NCBI GenBank assembly: GCA_003255025.1
Contig: QANY01013583.1
Location: 1,295,194-1,359,193 of the forward strand
Origin: Datisca glomerata
Taxonomy: Eukaryota > Streptophyta > Magnoliopsida > Cucurbitales > Datiscaceae
Direction of reading: 5' to 3'
Length of the DNA: 64,000 nt
The translations under genes and the position numbers were made by a program. The notes beneath the pieces were generated by a model that worked only from the letters and a program-made list of their open reading frames with translations, was not told the origin of the DNA and ran no database searches. Positions 37,757-49,901 of this stretch are shown here, piece by piece; the first letter of the stretch is position 1; the number at the start of each line of letters is the position of its first letter.

Positions 37757-38045
37757 TTATTGACAAAGTTTCTCCCATTTATTTTGCTAGCAGCTTATTG
37801 ATAGAGTTTCTCCCATTTCCTTTACTACGGGCTCATTGGAGAGTTTCTCTCGTTTCCTTCGCTACGAGCCCCTTGAAGAGTTTTTCCGTTTCTTTTGCTA
37901 CGGGCTCATTGGAGAGCTTCTCATGTTTCCTTCGCTACGGGCTCATTGAATAGTTTCTCCCATTTCCTTTGCTACAGACTCCTTGAAAAGTTTCTCCCGT
38001 TTCCTTTGCTACGAGCTCCTTGGAGAGTTTTCCTGTTTCTGCTTT
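37757..38045. repeat. Tandem repeat, about 37-bp unit
   Basis: About seven to eight imperfect units of the type gagtttctcccgtttccttt + gctacgggctcattg. Confidence 0.85.
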
Positions 38046-38299
38046 GAGAGATACTTATGAACTGTCCATTTTCAAGGACTTAGGTTCAAATAAAGAACCA
38101 TGGTCCCGTTATCGCTTTGAGAAGGGTTTCAGCTTGGTATTGTTAGGACTTGATTTGAGTATTTCCGTTTACAAGTACTTTTTTGAGAACATAGTTTTTC
38201 AAGCTGCTATTTGATAGACTGTTTGTTAATCTCCCTGCTGTGGATGTTGCTTTCAACCCTTATGTTGGAGGTGTCGTTGCTGATACAACTGTAGTCTTT

Positions 38300-38900
38300 T
38301 ATATGTTTTTATATTTTTTCTTTTTTCAAGACTTAGCAAATTTCCTCTATTATTTCATCTGGTTCTCATTTTATCTTTCTTTGTTCACTTTCATATCTTT
38401 CTTTCTCTTTTCATTTTTCACTTCTTCTTTCACCGTAATCACTTTTTCCTTTATCCACTTTCACATCTTCCTTTATCCACTTTCATTGTTTTTTTCATTT
38501 TTTCACTTTTTAGATTTCTTCTTTTCTTTTTCTTCTCAGTTTCCTTAGATGAAACCAACTGATCGCTTGACCTCACAATTCTCATTTGGTTCCTTTTTTT
38601 GAATTCTTTTTTAAGATTCATTTGCTTCTCCCTTTATTTTTCTTTATATTCTTTATTTTCTCGCTTTCATATTTCTCCCTTTCTCCTTTTTGATTATTTC
38701 TAAGTGTTGAATACTCTTTTCAAGATTCAGATATCTTGAGACCTTCTTTCTTCTTTTTAGATTTTTTGCTTTTGAAATTTCTTTCTTTTCAGACTTCTTC
38801 CTTTTCAAATTTCTTTCCGTTTTAGAGTTCTTTCTTTTCAGAGTTCTTCATTCTTCTTTCTTTTTAGAGCTCTTCCTTTTCAGAATTTCTTTCTTTCTAA
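38300..38900. repeat. Pyrimidine-rich low-complexity sequence
   Basis: Dominated by ttctttt, ctttc and ttcag motifs on the plus strand. The 102-codon frame at 38240-38548 is only Phe/Ser-rich low-complexity translation. Confidence 0.7.
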
Positions 38901-38934
38901 ACTTCCTTCCTTTTGGTTTCCTTTAGAGGGTAGT

Positions 38935-39250
38935 GCTACAGACACTATTCCTCATAGGCTTAAGATCTTAGTGAGCTCAGGACCCTGTTTCCATTTCCTT
39001 TAGAAAGCAAAAACCTTAATGGACATGAACTCCCAGTGAGCTTAGGGGCCCGTTTCCTTTAGAAAGAAAAAGCCTTCATGGGCATGAACTCTTGGTGAGC
39101 TCAGGGGCCCGTTTCCATTTCCTTTAGAAAGAAAAAGCCTTCATGGACATGAACTCTTGGTGAGCTTAGGAGCCCATTTTCGTTTCCATTAGAAAGCAAA
39201 TGTCTTCATGGACTTGAACTCTTGGTAAGCTCAGAAACCCGTTTTCTTTT
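38935..39250. repeat. Tandem repeat, about 65-75-bp unit
   Basis: Four to five imperfect units containing cctttagaaagaaaaagcc, ttcatggacatgaactc and tggtgagctcaggggcccg. Confidence 0.85.
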
Positions 39251-39412
39251 GAGACCGATGTCTGTAGATACTCCCAAGGACATAAGCTTTTTGTAAAGCT
39301 CAGGAGCCCTAAATTTCTTGTAGGACCATTGTTAGAGATTTCTCTCTTTGCTTTTCTTTTTGCCGTACAAATATCTACAATAAAAATGTTGAACAACACC
39401 ATATATAATATC

Positions 39413-40045
39413 TCAATGGAATGAATAGGGAACGAATATATCGTAACTTTCTTTTAGAAGCTCAAATCTCATTGTGTAAATAATTTCAAAAAATTGACTT
39501 CCGTAGCTTTGTAGCGAAGTTAAAATGTGTTGGCGAAACTTAATAAATGAAGCTGACAGTTTTGTACAGTCTTTTTTCCTAAACATCCTCCATGAGAATT
39601 TCCATAACTTTGGATGGGGATCTCCAAACTGAATTCCATAAAATTTGCTGAGAAGTAGACTTCTGTCTCTTTTCGATGATATAAAATTTTCTGTGTAGTT
39701 GACTCCTAGTAAATTCAATTTGATTTTTGAAGTTGACCATTTTTCCATATTCTGCTTTCTCGAACAACCTTTACAAAATTTTCTGTGTAGTTGACTCCTA
39801 GTAAATTCATAACTTTTTGTTGTGAGCTCTAAAATTATTTCCGTAAAATTTCTCAAGAAGTAGACTTTCATATCTTTGTAATAGCATATGATTCGCTGTT
39901 TAATTTCCTTATAATGTTTTTCGTTTCTATTGTCGTTTCCAGTCCTATTTTCATTTTCCCACTCCTGTTGCCTTTCCCGTAGTGGATAGTCGTTCCAGTT
40001 GTCACGATTTCCCGTTGTTAAGACTTTTTCCGTTCTGTGTCCCAT
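39413..40045 (-). other. Open frame of 210 codons, probably not a gene
   Basis: This is the longest uninterrupted frame in the gypsy 3' region. It has no family motif. It contains the same DNA repeat twice (complement of tgtgtagttgactcctagta, about 39692-39710 and 39783-39801), read in two different frames, which argues against selection on the protein. It may reflect low stop density in repeat DNA. Confidence 0.3.
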
Positions 40046-40599
40046 AATTCCATCTTTTCAATTTCATCCCATTCATCGGATGACCAAGAGTTGTTTGATC
40101 GAGCCCAAGCAGACATAAGGATGACAAAAATGACTTTGCAGTAAATTCGTTGGTTTCATTTAGAGAGGACCTAAACGGATACTTCAAGCTCTTCCCGATC
40201 AAAGTTTCCACTCCCAGCATCCCCACTGCACATATCGAGGCTTCCTCAAATTATGATCCTCATATTCCACACACTCTTCTTGTGTCTGCTGTGGGCACCC
40301 CCGCTTCGGGAAATGGTTTCGGGTCCTAGAGCACTGCTGCTAGTGAACCTTTACCAGCTATATGGAGGTTGAACGCTCCCGTTCCATAAACTGTGAGTTT
40401 CCTTGACGATGCCATGGCTTCTCACATTGTTCTTTGCGGCATTCAATCTAACACCGATACTAGTAATATGAAGAGGCTTGAGCTTGGCAACAACTTGAGC
40501 AATGATTTGATCCGGGTAATATTTTATTTTCCTTTCTCAAGACATTTTTCCCGTTCTAAAGACTTTTCCAAGTTGTTTCCATTTTCAGTGTCGTACCCA

Positions 40600-40885
40600 T
40601 TTTCATTTTAATCCTCGCGGCCACGACATTTCTATTGTCATTGTCACAACGATTCCCATTCTCAACGTTTTCATTCTCGTTGCCATAACATTTTCTGTTC
40701 TCAATGTTTCTATTCTTTGCCACAACGTTTCCCTTTCCCAATGTTTCATGTTCGCGTTGCCACGACATTTCCCATTCTCAACATTTCCCTTTCCCGTTGC
40801 CACAACATTTTATGTTCTCAACATTTTCATTCCCGTCGCCATAACATTTCTTGTTCTCAACATTTCCTGTTTTGTAATGAAGTGA
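40600..40885. repeat. Tandem repeat of ttgccacaacatttcc type
   Basis: About nine imperfect units of 27-35 bases built from cgttgccacaacattt and cccgttctcaac. The degenerate cousins of this motif extend from about 39920. Confidence 0.85.
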
Positions 40886-41179
40886 TAACTTTCCCGTTCT
40901 GAAGTGACAACTTTTTTGACTGAAGTGAATGCGATCTTCTTTGCTTTTCTTTTCTCTGGAATTTCTGCTATGAAATTCTTTCCTTCAAAATTTTTCTTTT
41001 TAAACGAATTTATTTTCTGAAATCTTTTCAGATTTTCTGTTATGAAATTCTAACACTCTAACGTTTTTTTTTTCTGAAGAGCTGCAACTTCTCTGATCTG
41101 AACTTCAACTTTTCCATTCTGAAGCTCTGATTTTGAATTTTCTGAACCTCTAACGTCAACTTTTCTGAAGCCTTTATTA

Positions 41180-41465
41180 TTTTATGAGCTTTTCTGGTCT
41201 GAGCTTCTTGAACTTTCTGAGCTCTTATGGTCTGAGCTTTCTGAGCTCTTCTGATCTGAGCTCTCTCAGCTCTTCTGATCTGAACTCTCTCAGCTATTCT
41301 GATCTGAGCTCTCTAAGCTCTCTGAGCTCTCTAAGCTCTCTGAGCTCTCTAAGCTCTCTGAGCTCTCTGAGCTCTTCTGATATGAGCTCTTTGAGCTCTT
41401 CTGATATGAGCTCTTTGAGCTTTTCTAATATGAGCTTTCTGAGCTCTTCTGGTCTAGGTTTACTT
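41180..41465. repeat. GAGCTC-rich minisatellite
   Basis: Units of 12-24 bases of the type gagctcttctgatct and gagctctctaagctctct. On the minus strand the array translates as repeated Glu-Leu-Arg-Glu-Leu. It begins exactly where the reverse transcriptase remnant would continue. Confidence 0.9.
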
Positions 41466-41479
41466 CGAATCCCCATTAT

Positions 41480-43200
41480 GTAATTAGGTGTCCACGGAAT
41501 TTTCCCGCCGCTACTCCAAAAGTGCATTTCTTTGGGTTCAGCTTCATAGAATTTCATCTTAGAACAGAGAAGGCTTCTTCAAGGTCCTTAATATGGTCTT
41601 CTAGCTTCTTACTTAAGACCAGCATGTCATCAACATAGACTTTCATATTCTTTCCGATCTGCTTACGAAAGACCTTGTTCACAAGCCATTGATAAGTTGC
41701 ACCTGCATTCTTTAGAACAATGGGCACGACTTTCTAGCAATAAACGCCATACTCCATAATGAAAGAATTTTTATTCCTGATCAGGTTGGAACATTTTCAC
41801 CTAATTGTAACCTCAGTAAGCATCCATGAAGCTGAGAAGTTAATGCCCTGAAGTGGCATTTATCATTTGATCTATCCTTGACAATGGGTATTCATATTTA
41901 GGGCATGCCTTGTTTATGTCAGTGAAGTCGACACAGATCATCTACTTCTCGTTCTTCTTCCGTACCATCACTACGTTAGCTAGCCATTCAGGGTAGTTTA
42001 ATTCTCTGATGAAATCTGCTACCAAGAGCTTCTCAACCTCCTCTTTGATCTCTTGATTCCGTTTAGTAGCAAACTTCTCTTCCTTTATTTCACAAGGGGG
42101 ATCCGTGTTCAATTTGTGGCAGATGATCTCTTCTAGAATGTCGGGCATCTCCTGTGTCGTTGCTGCAAATACATCTATGTTTTCCTTAGAAACTCTATCA
42201 ACTTCTTTTTCTCATTTCCTTTGAGATGGGCTCCAACATTAGTTATCTTATGGGTTGTTTCTTCCAAACATATGAGCTCTATTTCCCTTTGTCCCGTGAT
42301 TCCTATAGATTTGTGGGTATTTTTCCTGTGGCCTTCTCCGTAGCCTTTTTCATTATAGATCCTAAAGCGGTCACTGAACAGATCCGAGTCGCAGGCTAGT
42401 CCCCTCTTATTGTTTGCACTCCCTCTGGTGATGAGCACTTCAACACTTGGTAAAATGTAGAGGGTACATCCTTCATTATGTGGAGCCAAGTCATCCCCAA
42501 GATTGCGTTGTACGGGGAAGTTGTTCCCAGTACCATGAAATCGGTCATATAGTTAAATGGATTCGCGCTTAGTGGGAAAGTCAGAGTTCCTTCCGAGTAG
42601 CTAATGACCTCGTTGAAATCGATCAATGGTTGCAAAGTCCCTTGCAACTTTTAATCTCCCATGGACATTTTCTCCATGCTCGCTCGGTATAGGATGTTCT
42701 CTACGCTCTCATCATCTACCAAGAACCTCCTCAACAAGCACTTTGCCAACTTGTATTGAAATGATGAGGGCATCGTTGTGGTGTCCTTCATGTTTTAGAT
42801 CGGAGTCATTGAAAACTAGCGATGTATCTCCATTGTCGATTGAGGAATTTTGCTGATGTCTTTCTAATGTTGGCCGCTTGTAGTATATCTTCCTTTCCTT
42901 TCTTGCCGTCCCCTCTTGTTCAATCAATGCTATAACCGTTTCAATGATGCATAAGGGCTGCTTTCCCTTATCTCTCATGTCTTCTTCTCGATTGTCTTTC
43001 TCAGTTTTTAGTTTCTGTTCATCTTTTTTCACAAATTGGCTGAGGTATCCCTTTTTGATCAGTTGCTCAATACAGTCATTGAGCTAGAAATAGTCTCGCA
43101 TGTAATGCATGTTGCTCTTATGATAAGAGCAATATTTATCTTTATCTTTGTAGCTATGTTCCTTGGTGTACGGGGTCAGTCTATTCAACCAAGATCTGTC
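41480..43200 (-). pseudogene. Gypsy gag end, protease and reverse transcriptase remnants
   Basis: From high to low coordinates on the minus strand: a gag C-terminal part with degenerate CCHC-like spacing (YCSYHKSNMHYMRDYF) followed by IEQLIKKGYLSQFVKK near 43070. A protease follows, with FNDSDLKHEGHHNDALIISI (42860-42750), a decayed DDES in place of the usual DTGSS, and YNAILGMTWLHIMKDVPSTF (42525-42455). The reverse transcriptase start reads ADFIRELNYPEWLANVVMVR (about 42040-41960), then traces of FMDAY, NAGATYQ and KVYVDDMLVLSKKLEDHI (about 41640-41590). This order and wording fit the Tat-type Ty3/gypsy lineage. Multiple frameshifts are present. After the LNPKKC region the sequence turns into a minisatellite; RNase H and integrase are not found. 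Confidence 0.8.
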
Positions 43201-43739
43201 TTTAATTATCTCCAGTATTTGGTTGACCGGGATAGTCAACGGTGTGTAGACTTTGTCCCTCGGGTGAACTCTATTAAAATCTCATCTCCGGTACGTATTC
43301 CTGTCATATCTGACTCTCCCCCCATCTATTCTTTCTGTTTCATCATGCTTCCTTCTTTCAGGTCTTACACTTCTTACCCGCTTCCGGGATACTTCTTTTT
43401 CCTGTTCAACCGTTCTTTGTGTACTCATCTTCTCTTCCTCCTGGGTCATATAAGCTTACGCCCGTTGGAAAACTTCCACCATAGAAAGGGGCTTCACCTT
43501 GAATAAATCCTAAACAAAGGGTGACTCTAGGTTCAGACCTTGTCGAAAGGTCAATGTGGCGAATCGATCGTCGTATTTTTATATTCCACCCACGAACCGT
43601 TTGTGGTTCAAATCTATTTTTTTTATTTTTAAATCCGATTGATCCTAGCACGTCCGTACTCTCTCTCGAGACCAATCTTACACACCAGTGTCATATTAGC
43701 TAAGTCTTTTATTGCATTGTTGCTTTTCTTGATTGAATT

Positions 43740-45905
43740 AGAAAAGAGAGCATTTGTACAAAGAAATACTTTATGATCAGTAGTACTATAAAACAAATAT
43801 CCACTCGTATACCTTTTTCATAACCAAAGAGAGCATTTTTACAAAGAAATACTTTATGATCAGTAGTACTATAAAACAAATATCCACTCGTATACCTTTT
43901 TCATAACCAAAGAAAGCATATACTTTCGATATGGATACTAACATAGCAGCATTCTTCTTTAGCACATGTGCTGGACATCCCATATAGGAGATGGCTTAAA
44001 CTAGATTTAAGTCCATTCCATAACTCTGGTGGTGTTCTAAGTACTGCTTTAGAAGACACTAGATTAAGAGTATATGTAATTTTTTAAAGGGTATATACTC
44101 AAAAGGAAGCGTGTTTTGCTTGAACAACTCATGATAGATCTCACCATTGTGAGAAAGTTATGTTTCTCATCTCAGCTACACCATTCTACTGGGGTATCAC
44201 TAGTGTAGTGAGTTAGAAAGTAATCCCATTCTCAACTAAGTAGTCTATGAATGTTTTAGAGAGATATTTTGTTCCTTAATTTGAACAAAGATATTTAATC
44301 TTTCTATCTAATGCCGTTTCGACCTCCCCTCTAACTCTTTTTTCAATTTCACAAAAGCTTTAGATTTACCTTTATTAAATTGATGTAGTCATATATAGAG
44401 TAGTCAGCCATGAAGGTCACAAAGTATTCATAGCCACCTCTAGCCTAAATGCTCATTGGTACACATAAGTAAGTATGTACTAACTCTAACGGGTTTGAGA
44501 ATCCACATCAATTTTCCTTAAAAGGACTTTTGGTCATTTTACCTTCTATACAAGATTTATATACATATATGTGCTTAAAACTCAAAGAGCTAAGAGGTTG
44601 GTCTCTTACTAGTATTTGGATCTAATTTAGATTAATATTACCCAGGCGTAAGTGCCAGAGATAAGTTTTGTTAGTTTGAGAAACATTTCCTCTTTTAAGT
44701 GCACTATATAAGCTATTATCCACTTTAGTAGCATGAAATATTAACCTTCTATGCATAAATATAAACAGTCTACCAATGTGCTAAAACATATGAAACTCTC
44801 ATTTTTCTTAATAGTTAAAACATTGAAAAAGTTAAAATGAAAGCCTTCCACCAAGGCATGCAACTTAAAATAAGGTTCTTCAAATAATTGGTACATAAAG
44901 AAAGTATAATAAAGTAATCCACTTAAAGATATTAAAATAAAGAGTCACAACGCCAATAGAAACAATTAAAACATGAGCATCCGTCCTCAGAACAGCCTGG
45001 AATTCTCCCTCATTTAGTTTTTTGGTTTCCTAGGAATCCAGTAAATAATGAAATATATGATTAATGGTTACATAATCTACACAAATGGATTATTTAGAAT
45101 CATCAACTAAACACGACTCAATGATATAACATACATTTGTTCTTCTTTTCTAGGAAGGTCTCATAATTTACAGTACAATGACAAGTCTTACTTTAGTGGA
45201 AGCACTTGCTCTTACATTTGTTCTTTTGCTTCTTCTTCTTGAATTCCCCTTGCTTGAAACCTTATTCTTATTCATCTTTTTGGGGTTTAGACTTAGGTTC
45301 AAGAGAAGTATAAGCTTACATCACATACACGCTAGATGGAACCTTTAATACATTATCTACCATTTAGAGTTGTTTCATTAACTCAGTATGGTCCAATTGT
45401 GTTTGTTCATGACATAGTTCACCTTGAAATGAGTAAACAGGTCTGATTAGATATATCAAAACCATATCAATCTTGGTTCCTCCATTAATTTTAGCACCTA
45501 GGATCCCTATCTCATTAAGGTCATCTATCAACTCAGTAAATGATCCTTAACATGACACCTAGCTTTCATCTTGACATTCATGAAAGATTTCATGGCTTCC
45601 AGTTTAGCTGGTCTTCCTTGTTTTCCAAACAGTTCCTTAGGATAAACATAATTCCAACCATTGTGAACATGAACTGATGTTGTTGTAACACATCAGACAT
45701 AGTGGCCAACTTGTAACAACAAGCCAACTCATCCTACTGATTCCATATGGAACAAGCATCTATTTCCTCCTTACAGGAAAACTGAGTAGGAGCTGGGGAT
45801 AGGGATAAATAAAAACGTACATAATTCCCTCAACAGTTAAAATTATGTCTAGATTACGCTTCTAGTTAATATAGTTTTCACCATCAAGTATATTTTTTGT
45901 TATTT
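43740..45905 (-). pseudogene. Copia gag-integrase fragment A
   Basis: On the minus strand from high to low coordinates: the gag start near 45895 reads LDGENYINWKRNLDIILTVE, typical of plant copia gag. The zinc-knuckle region, much decayed, lies near 45180-45240. The pre-integrase segment (GKMTKSPF-like) is near 44540. The integrase contains an NGVAE-RN block near 44190, and its C-terminal end (GYEKGIRVDICFI) lies near 43790-43870. Reverse transcriptase is missing and the fragment stops where the gypsy element begins. Confidence 0.65.
43745..43910. repeat. 83-bp direct duplication in copia integrase remnant
   Basis: Two almost identical 83-base units start at 43745 and 43828 (agagagcattt..acaaagaaa...). 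They duplicate part of the integrase C-terminal region of the neighbouring copia fragment. Confidence 0.9.
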
Positions 45906-48102
45906 TAAAAAGTATATTTTTTGGCAATACAATGCTAATAGGCTTATAGACGACATTTTTTATTACTAAAAAATAATAAAATATTAATTATTATATGCAC
46001 ATTCTAATGTAAATTCATAATCGACTATCCACTAACAACCGCTACCATCTGGACCCGCAACCACCACCGCCATTTGGACCTGCGACCATCGCCGCCAAGA
46101 TGTGGCTCCAGGCTGTACCAACCCAATTTTATAGTGAGGCAGTTTCTCATCTACTAATGTTGCGTACAACAACACTTTGTCATGGCTGCCTGGCGTGCTA
46201 TAGCCTCGCGCAATATAGCCCGCCTACTGCGCCGCCTCGTGCTTCGTCGCATGTTCTTTGACTTCTCTTTCACATTCTTTCTCCATCTTATCTTATGATT
46301 TTACATAATAAAAATCTTAACTTTCTTAAATAAAGATTACAAAAAGTCAACGAGAAAAAAATGTGAATATAAAACTACCTCTTTATTGGTCGGCCCTCAA
46401 ATTACATGACCAACAATACTAACAAATATCTAATGGTTAGGAAGAAGAACCAAATATAAGTATTCATAGAATATTTGTTTCTCACAATATGCATCTCATG
46501 AATAAATCAAAACGAAGTTCTAATATGAATTGAAAATTTGTGAAACAAGCTAACCTATGTTCATGAAAACGATTACTAGAGATTACCTTTGACACGTGTA
46601 CCTCAAAAACTTTTTAGTCAACGTCAAGATCTGAATCTCAAACTTCACGCAAACCATCACTTAGATCTGTGTTGTCATTGTGAAGCTATGCCTCCCAACA
46701 CCGCTGTCCAGGCCGTCATGCTCTTTCTCTTCCTTGGAACATCAACAAATCATGAGCGAGTTGACACTAATGAACAAGAAAAGATCTGTATTTTCCCTCC
46801 TCTCAAATTACAACTAGCAAAATAGTTCTCTAGGGTCTCCTCTTTTTTAAACTAATGGTGTCAAAAAAACTTCCCAAATTCAAGAGAAGACCTACTATTT
46901 ATAAGAGCATGACCCAACTAGGTTGGTCAATTTTAGCCGGAGATTATATGCTGAGTTTAGATTAATTAAATTAATCTTAATTAATAATTTCTATCACTTA
47001 AAGTAGGAAACAATCAATTTTATTGGTTGATTATAATGTATCTATATCATGCATATTAATAATCAGTCACGACAATAACTGAAATCCATAAGCTAGCTCG
47101 GAGAGTCTAAGGATAAAAATACTCTTGGATAAATAAATAATAAAGTATACCCATCAAACCCATGGTCGACTTATTGTTATTATTTACAATTAAATTAAAT
47201 TGTGATTGAGCTCCAATCACATTTATGTTACTTGATACAATGATCTTCATTCATTATGTGTTGTCCCCCTATAATACAGTACCATGTATGTTTAGATGAA
47301 GTACTATCGATCTAATTTATACACATCTTACATCCTTAAGTCTCAACTTTTGTTCTATTGATCAACTATGATAATTTTCACATTTGTTGTCTCAAGTAAA
47401 ATTATCAAACTTCTAATAATCTATTAGAGATACTAAGAGCTTAGTTTCTTGTGATTATATAATAGATTTGGTTAAAAATTACTATCTCAATAACTTAAAA
47501 GTGTCTATGGACTATGCTATTGAGAATCTATGTATTCTCATTATCTAATAAATAACTTAATCATCTAAACTACTAAATATTTTGTCATATAAGGTCTCAA
47601 TCATCGTAGATCAAAACAACCAATTTATTGAATATGATTCATAACTCTCTCAAGATTAAGAGTGCTCACAATAACAATAAGTCAAGATTATACATGAGGA
47701 GATATAATTATTTCTAATTATTTCTAATATTCCTCAAGATAGTACTTTATCAAATATTAGACTCATTAGTCATTCCAATGCATTAATATTAACCAGTTAC
47801 TCCACTTAGTTATCAAGGTAAGTCATTCTATATAATTGAGTTAATGCATTACTTTTTATAAGTATAATGCTCTAGTTGACTAAACTGTGAGAACAAGTTT
47901 TTTAAGTAACAAAGAACTATTAGTTTAATACATTGTTCATATGAGCTAAACTCCATATGACTCATAAAAGAAGTATTATATGTTTGTGGACCTCTGACGA
48001 GAATGTACAACATGTAGTATAAGAATAACCATTTATTGTAATTCAATAACAATTTCTCGATAAAACATAGAATTCATGTGCTTTAAGGTCACAATCCTAA
48101 TA
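45906..48102 (-). repeat. Copia LTR region shared by fragments A and B
   Basis: On the minus strand this region starts after a polypurine tract (complement atctctcacttgccc, 48103-48117) and runs down to the gag start of fragment A. It therefore serves as 3' LTR of fragment B and 5' LTR of fragment A. The segment 47640-48095 is repeated at 49460-49900. The interior includes a GC-rich stretch (46040-46260) and the short plus-strand frame at 46589-46825, which resembles nothing known. Some inserted DNA is possible. Confidence 0.5.
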
Positions 48103-49450
48103 ATCTCTCACTTGCCCTAAAACACATCTAAAATAGCTTAATCCCTATGTTAACTACATGTGATCTAAAGATGGCTAAAGTTTTTACAAACGAGTCTGCT
48201 AGGTTTTCCACTTAAGAAATATTAGAAATAATTATATCTCCTCATGTATAATCTCCCTTATGAGATGATACTTTCGCTCCATGCATTTGCCTCCCTGATG
48301 GTTTAGAGTTTCTTTGGGCTACGTGATTACTTCTATGTTAACTTTCTTAGGAACTTTCATAAACATATAGCTTCTTTTGCAGCTTTCAAAGCAGCTACAT
48401 ATTCAGCTTCCATGGTTGAGTCCACAATATAGTCTCAATCATAGTAGATCTTAGTTTCTTGTGATCACATAAACATATTTATCTAGCATCTTCTAAAACA
48501 TTACTAGAGACATCATTAGAGCTGTGGAATGGACATAAATCTAGTTTGCACCGCCTCAATATGGAATCCCCACATGCTAAGGAGAATGGTGCTAATTTAG
48601 AACCTTGATTACTAGGTGAAGAAACTGGTTAATGTATTAATTCATTTACAATGCATTGAAAGGACTGATGAGTCTAATATTCAGTAAAGTATTACTTTGA
48701 GAAAATCATGACTCATTGTTATTGTGAGCGCTCTTAAACTTGAGAGAGTTATGACTCATATTTAATAGCTTGGTTGTATTGATCTATTATAACTGAGACT
48801 CTATATGTCAACATATTTAGTAGTTTAGATGATTAGTGAGGATGCATAGATTCCTAATAGTAGAGTCTAGAGACACTTTTAAGTTATGGAGATAGTCATT
48901 TTTAAAATGCATGTAGTTGTTTTTAGAGCATATCCCCCAAAGGAAATGATTAATGTTGAATAACTTATCATAAATCTTACCATGTTCAGGAGAGTTATGT
49001 TTCCTCTTTCAGCTACACCATTTTGTTAAGGTGTCGCTGATAGAGTGAGCTGGGAAGTAATCTCATTCTTGACTAGGTAGTCTATGAATGTCGTAGAGAT
49101 ATTCTTCTCCTCGATCATTTAATACCTTTTTTTGGACCACTGCTCTAAATTCTGTAAAGTTTTCAAAAGTTTTATATGTACAATGTACTAAATGGGTGTG
49201 ATCGTATCTAGAGTAGTCATTCGTGAAGGTCACGAAATAGTCATGGCCACCTTTAGCTTAGACATTCATTGGTCCACACAAGTCAATATGTACTAACTCC
49301 AACAATTATTAGGCTCCTTTTCCTCTTTTCTTAAAAAACATCTTTGTCATTTTACCTTCTATATAATACTCATAAACAGGTAAGAGCTTTAACCTCAACG
49401 AGGTATGAGGCCTATCTCTTATTTATCTTTGGTCCCTGTTTAGATTAATA
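48103..49450 (-). pseudogene. Copia fragment B, internally deleted
   Basis: On the minus strand from high to low coordinates: a pre-integrase trace (GKMTKMFF) near 49340-49360, an integrase NGVAERGNITL-like block near 49000, then a foreign inverted LTR piece (48630-48910). An RNase H trace with an EAEYVAA-like block lies near 48380-48415 and the polypurine tract at 48103-48117. Gag, protease and reverse transcriptase are gone. Motif wording matches fragment A, so the two are related. Confidence 0.6.
48630..48910 (+). repeat. Inverted copy of an LTR segment
   Basis: Read in reverse complement, this stretch follows 47475-47795 in order. Shared blocks include aacttaaaagtgtct, aatctatg, atcatctaaactactaaata, cataactctctcaag and caataacaat. 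It is therefore a piece of the neighbouring LTR in opposite orientation, inside fragment B. Confidence 0.75.
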
Positions 49451-49454
49451 TGAC

Positions 49455-49901
49455 ATAAACATTCATAACTCCCTCAAGATTAAGAGCACTCATAACATAA
49501 TAACAATGAGCCATGATTTTCTTAAGATAGTCATTTACCAAGAATTAGACTCATTAGTTCTTCCAATGCATTCCAAATGCATAGTACATCGACTAGGTAC
49601 CCCACCTAGTGACCAATGTAAGTAACTATGCGTAATAGAGTTAATGCACTATAATTTTTTAAGTAAAACGTCCAACTTCACTAAATTATGAAAATAAAAT
49701 TTTCAAGTCATTAAGAACTATTGGCGTAATACCTTGTTCCTATGATCTAAATTTCATATGACACATAATATAAGTACTATATACTTGTGGACCTTTTATA
49801 AAAATGTACCACTTGCAATATAAGAATAATCATTTATTATAATTCAAAATAAATGTCTTGATAAAACGTAAAATTCACGTGCTTTATGGGCATAATCTTA
49901 A
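49455..49901 (-). repeat. Partial copia LTR, direct copy of 47640-48102
   Basis: Many shared blocks in the same order, for example ctcaagattaagag.gctcac near the low end and ataaaac.ta.aattca.gtgcttta near the high end. Only the first 440 bases of the LTR (minus-strand sense) remain; a deletion joins it to the pre-integrase region of fragment B. Confidence 0.7.

Larger units (their letters stand above)
36777..43735 (-). mobile_element. Degenerate Ty3/gypsy element, Tat-like, minus strand
   Basis: The coding trace at 41480-43200 and the LTR with polypurine tract near 37.3 kb share one orientation and make a plausible single element of about 7 kb. Between them there is no RNase H or integrase, only several tandem arrays and T-rich or CTTT-rich sequence. 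Its 5' end meets a copia fragment at about 43740. Treating both parts as one element is an inference. Confidence 0.55.

Noticed and set aside
38240..38548. 102-codon Phe-rich frame as a membrane protein
   Set aside because: It is translation of a pyrimidine-rich low-complexity tract.
39413..40045. Uninterrupted 210-codon frame on the minus strand as a new gene
   Set aside because: It contains one DNA repeat translated in two different frames and no known motif; it is better explained by repeat DNA with few stops.
40600..41465. Regularly spaced short repeats that might suggest a CRISPR-like array
   Set aside because: Units grade into each other without unique spacers, vary in length, and lie in plant retroelement DNA.
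43036..43506. Plus-strand frame of 156 codons
   Set aside because: It is antisense to the gypsy gag remnant and contains no family motif.
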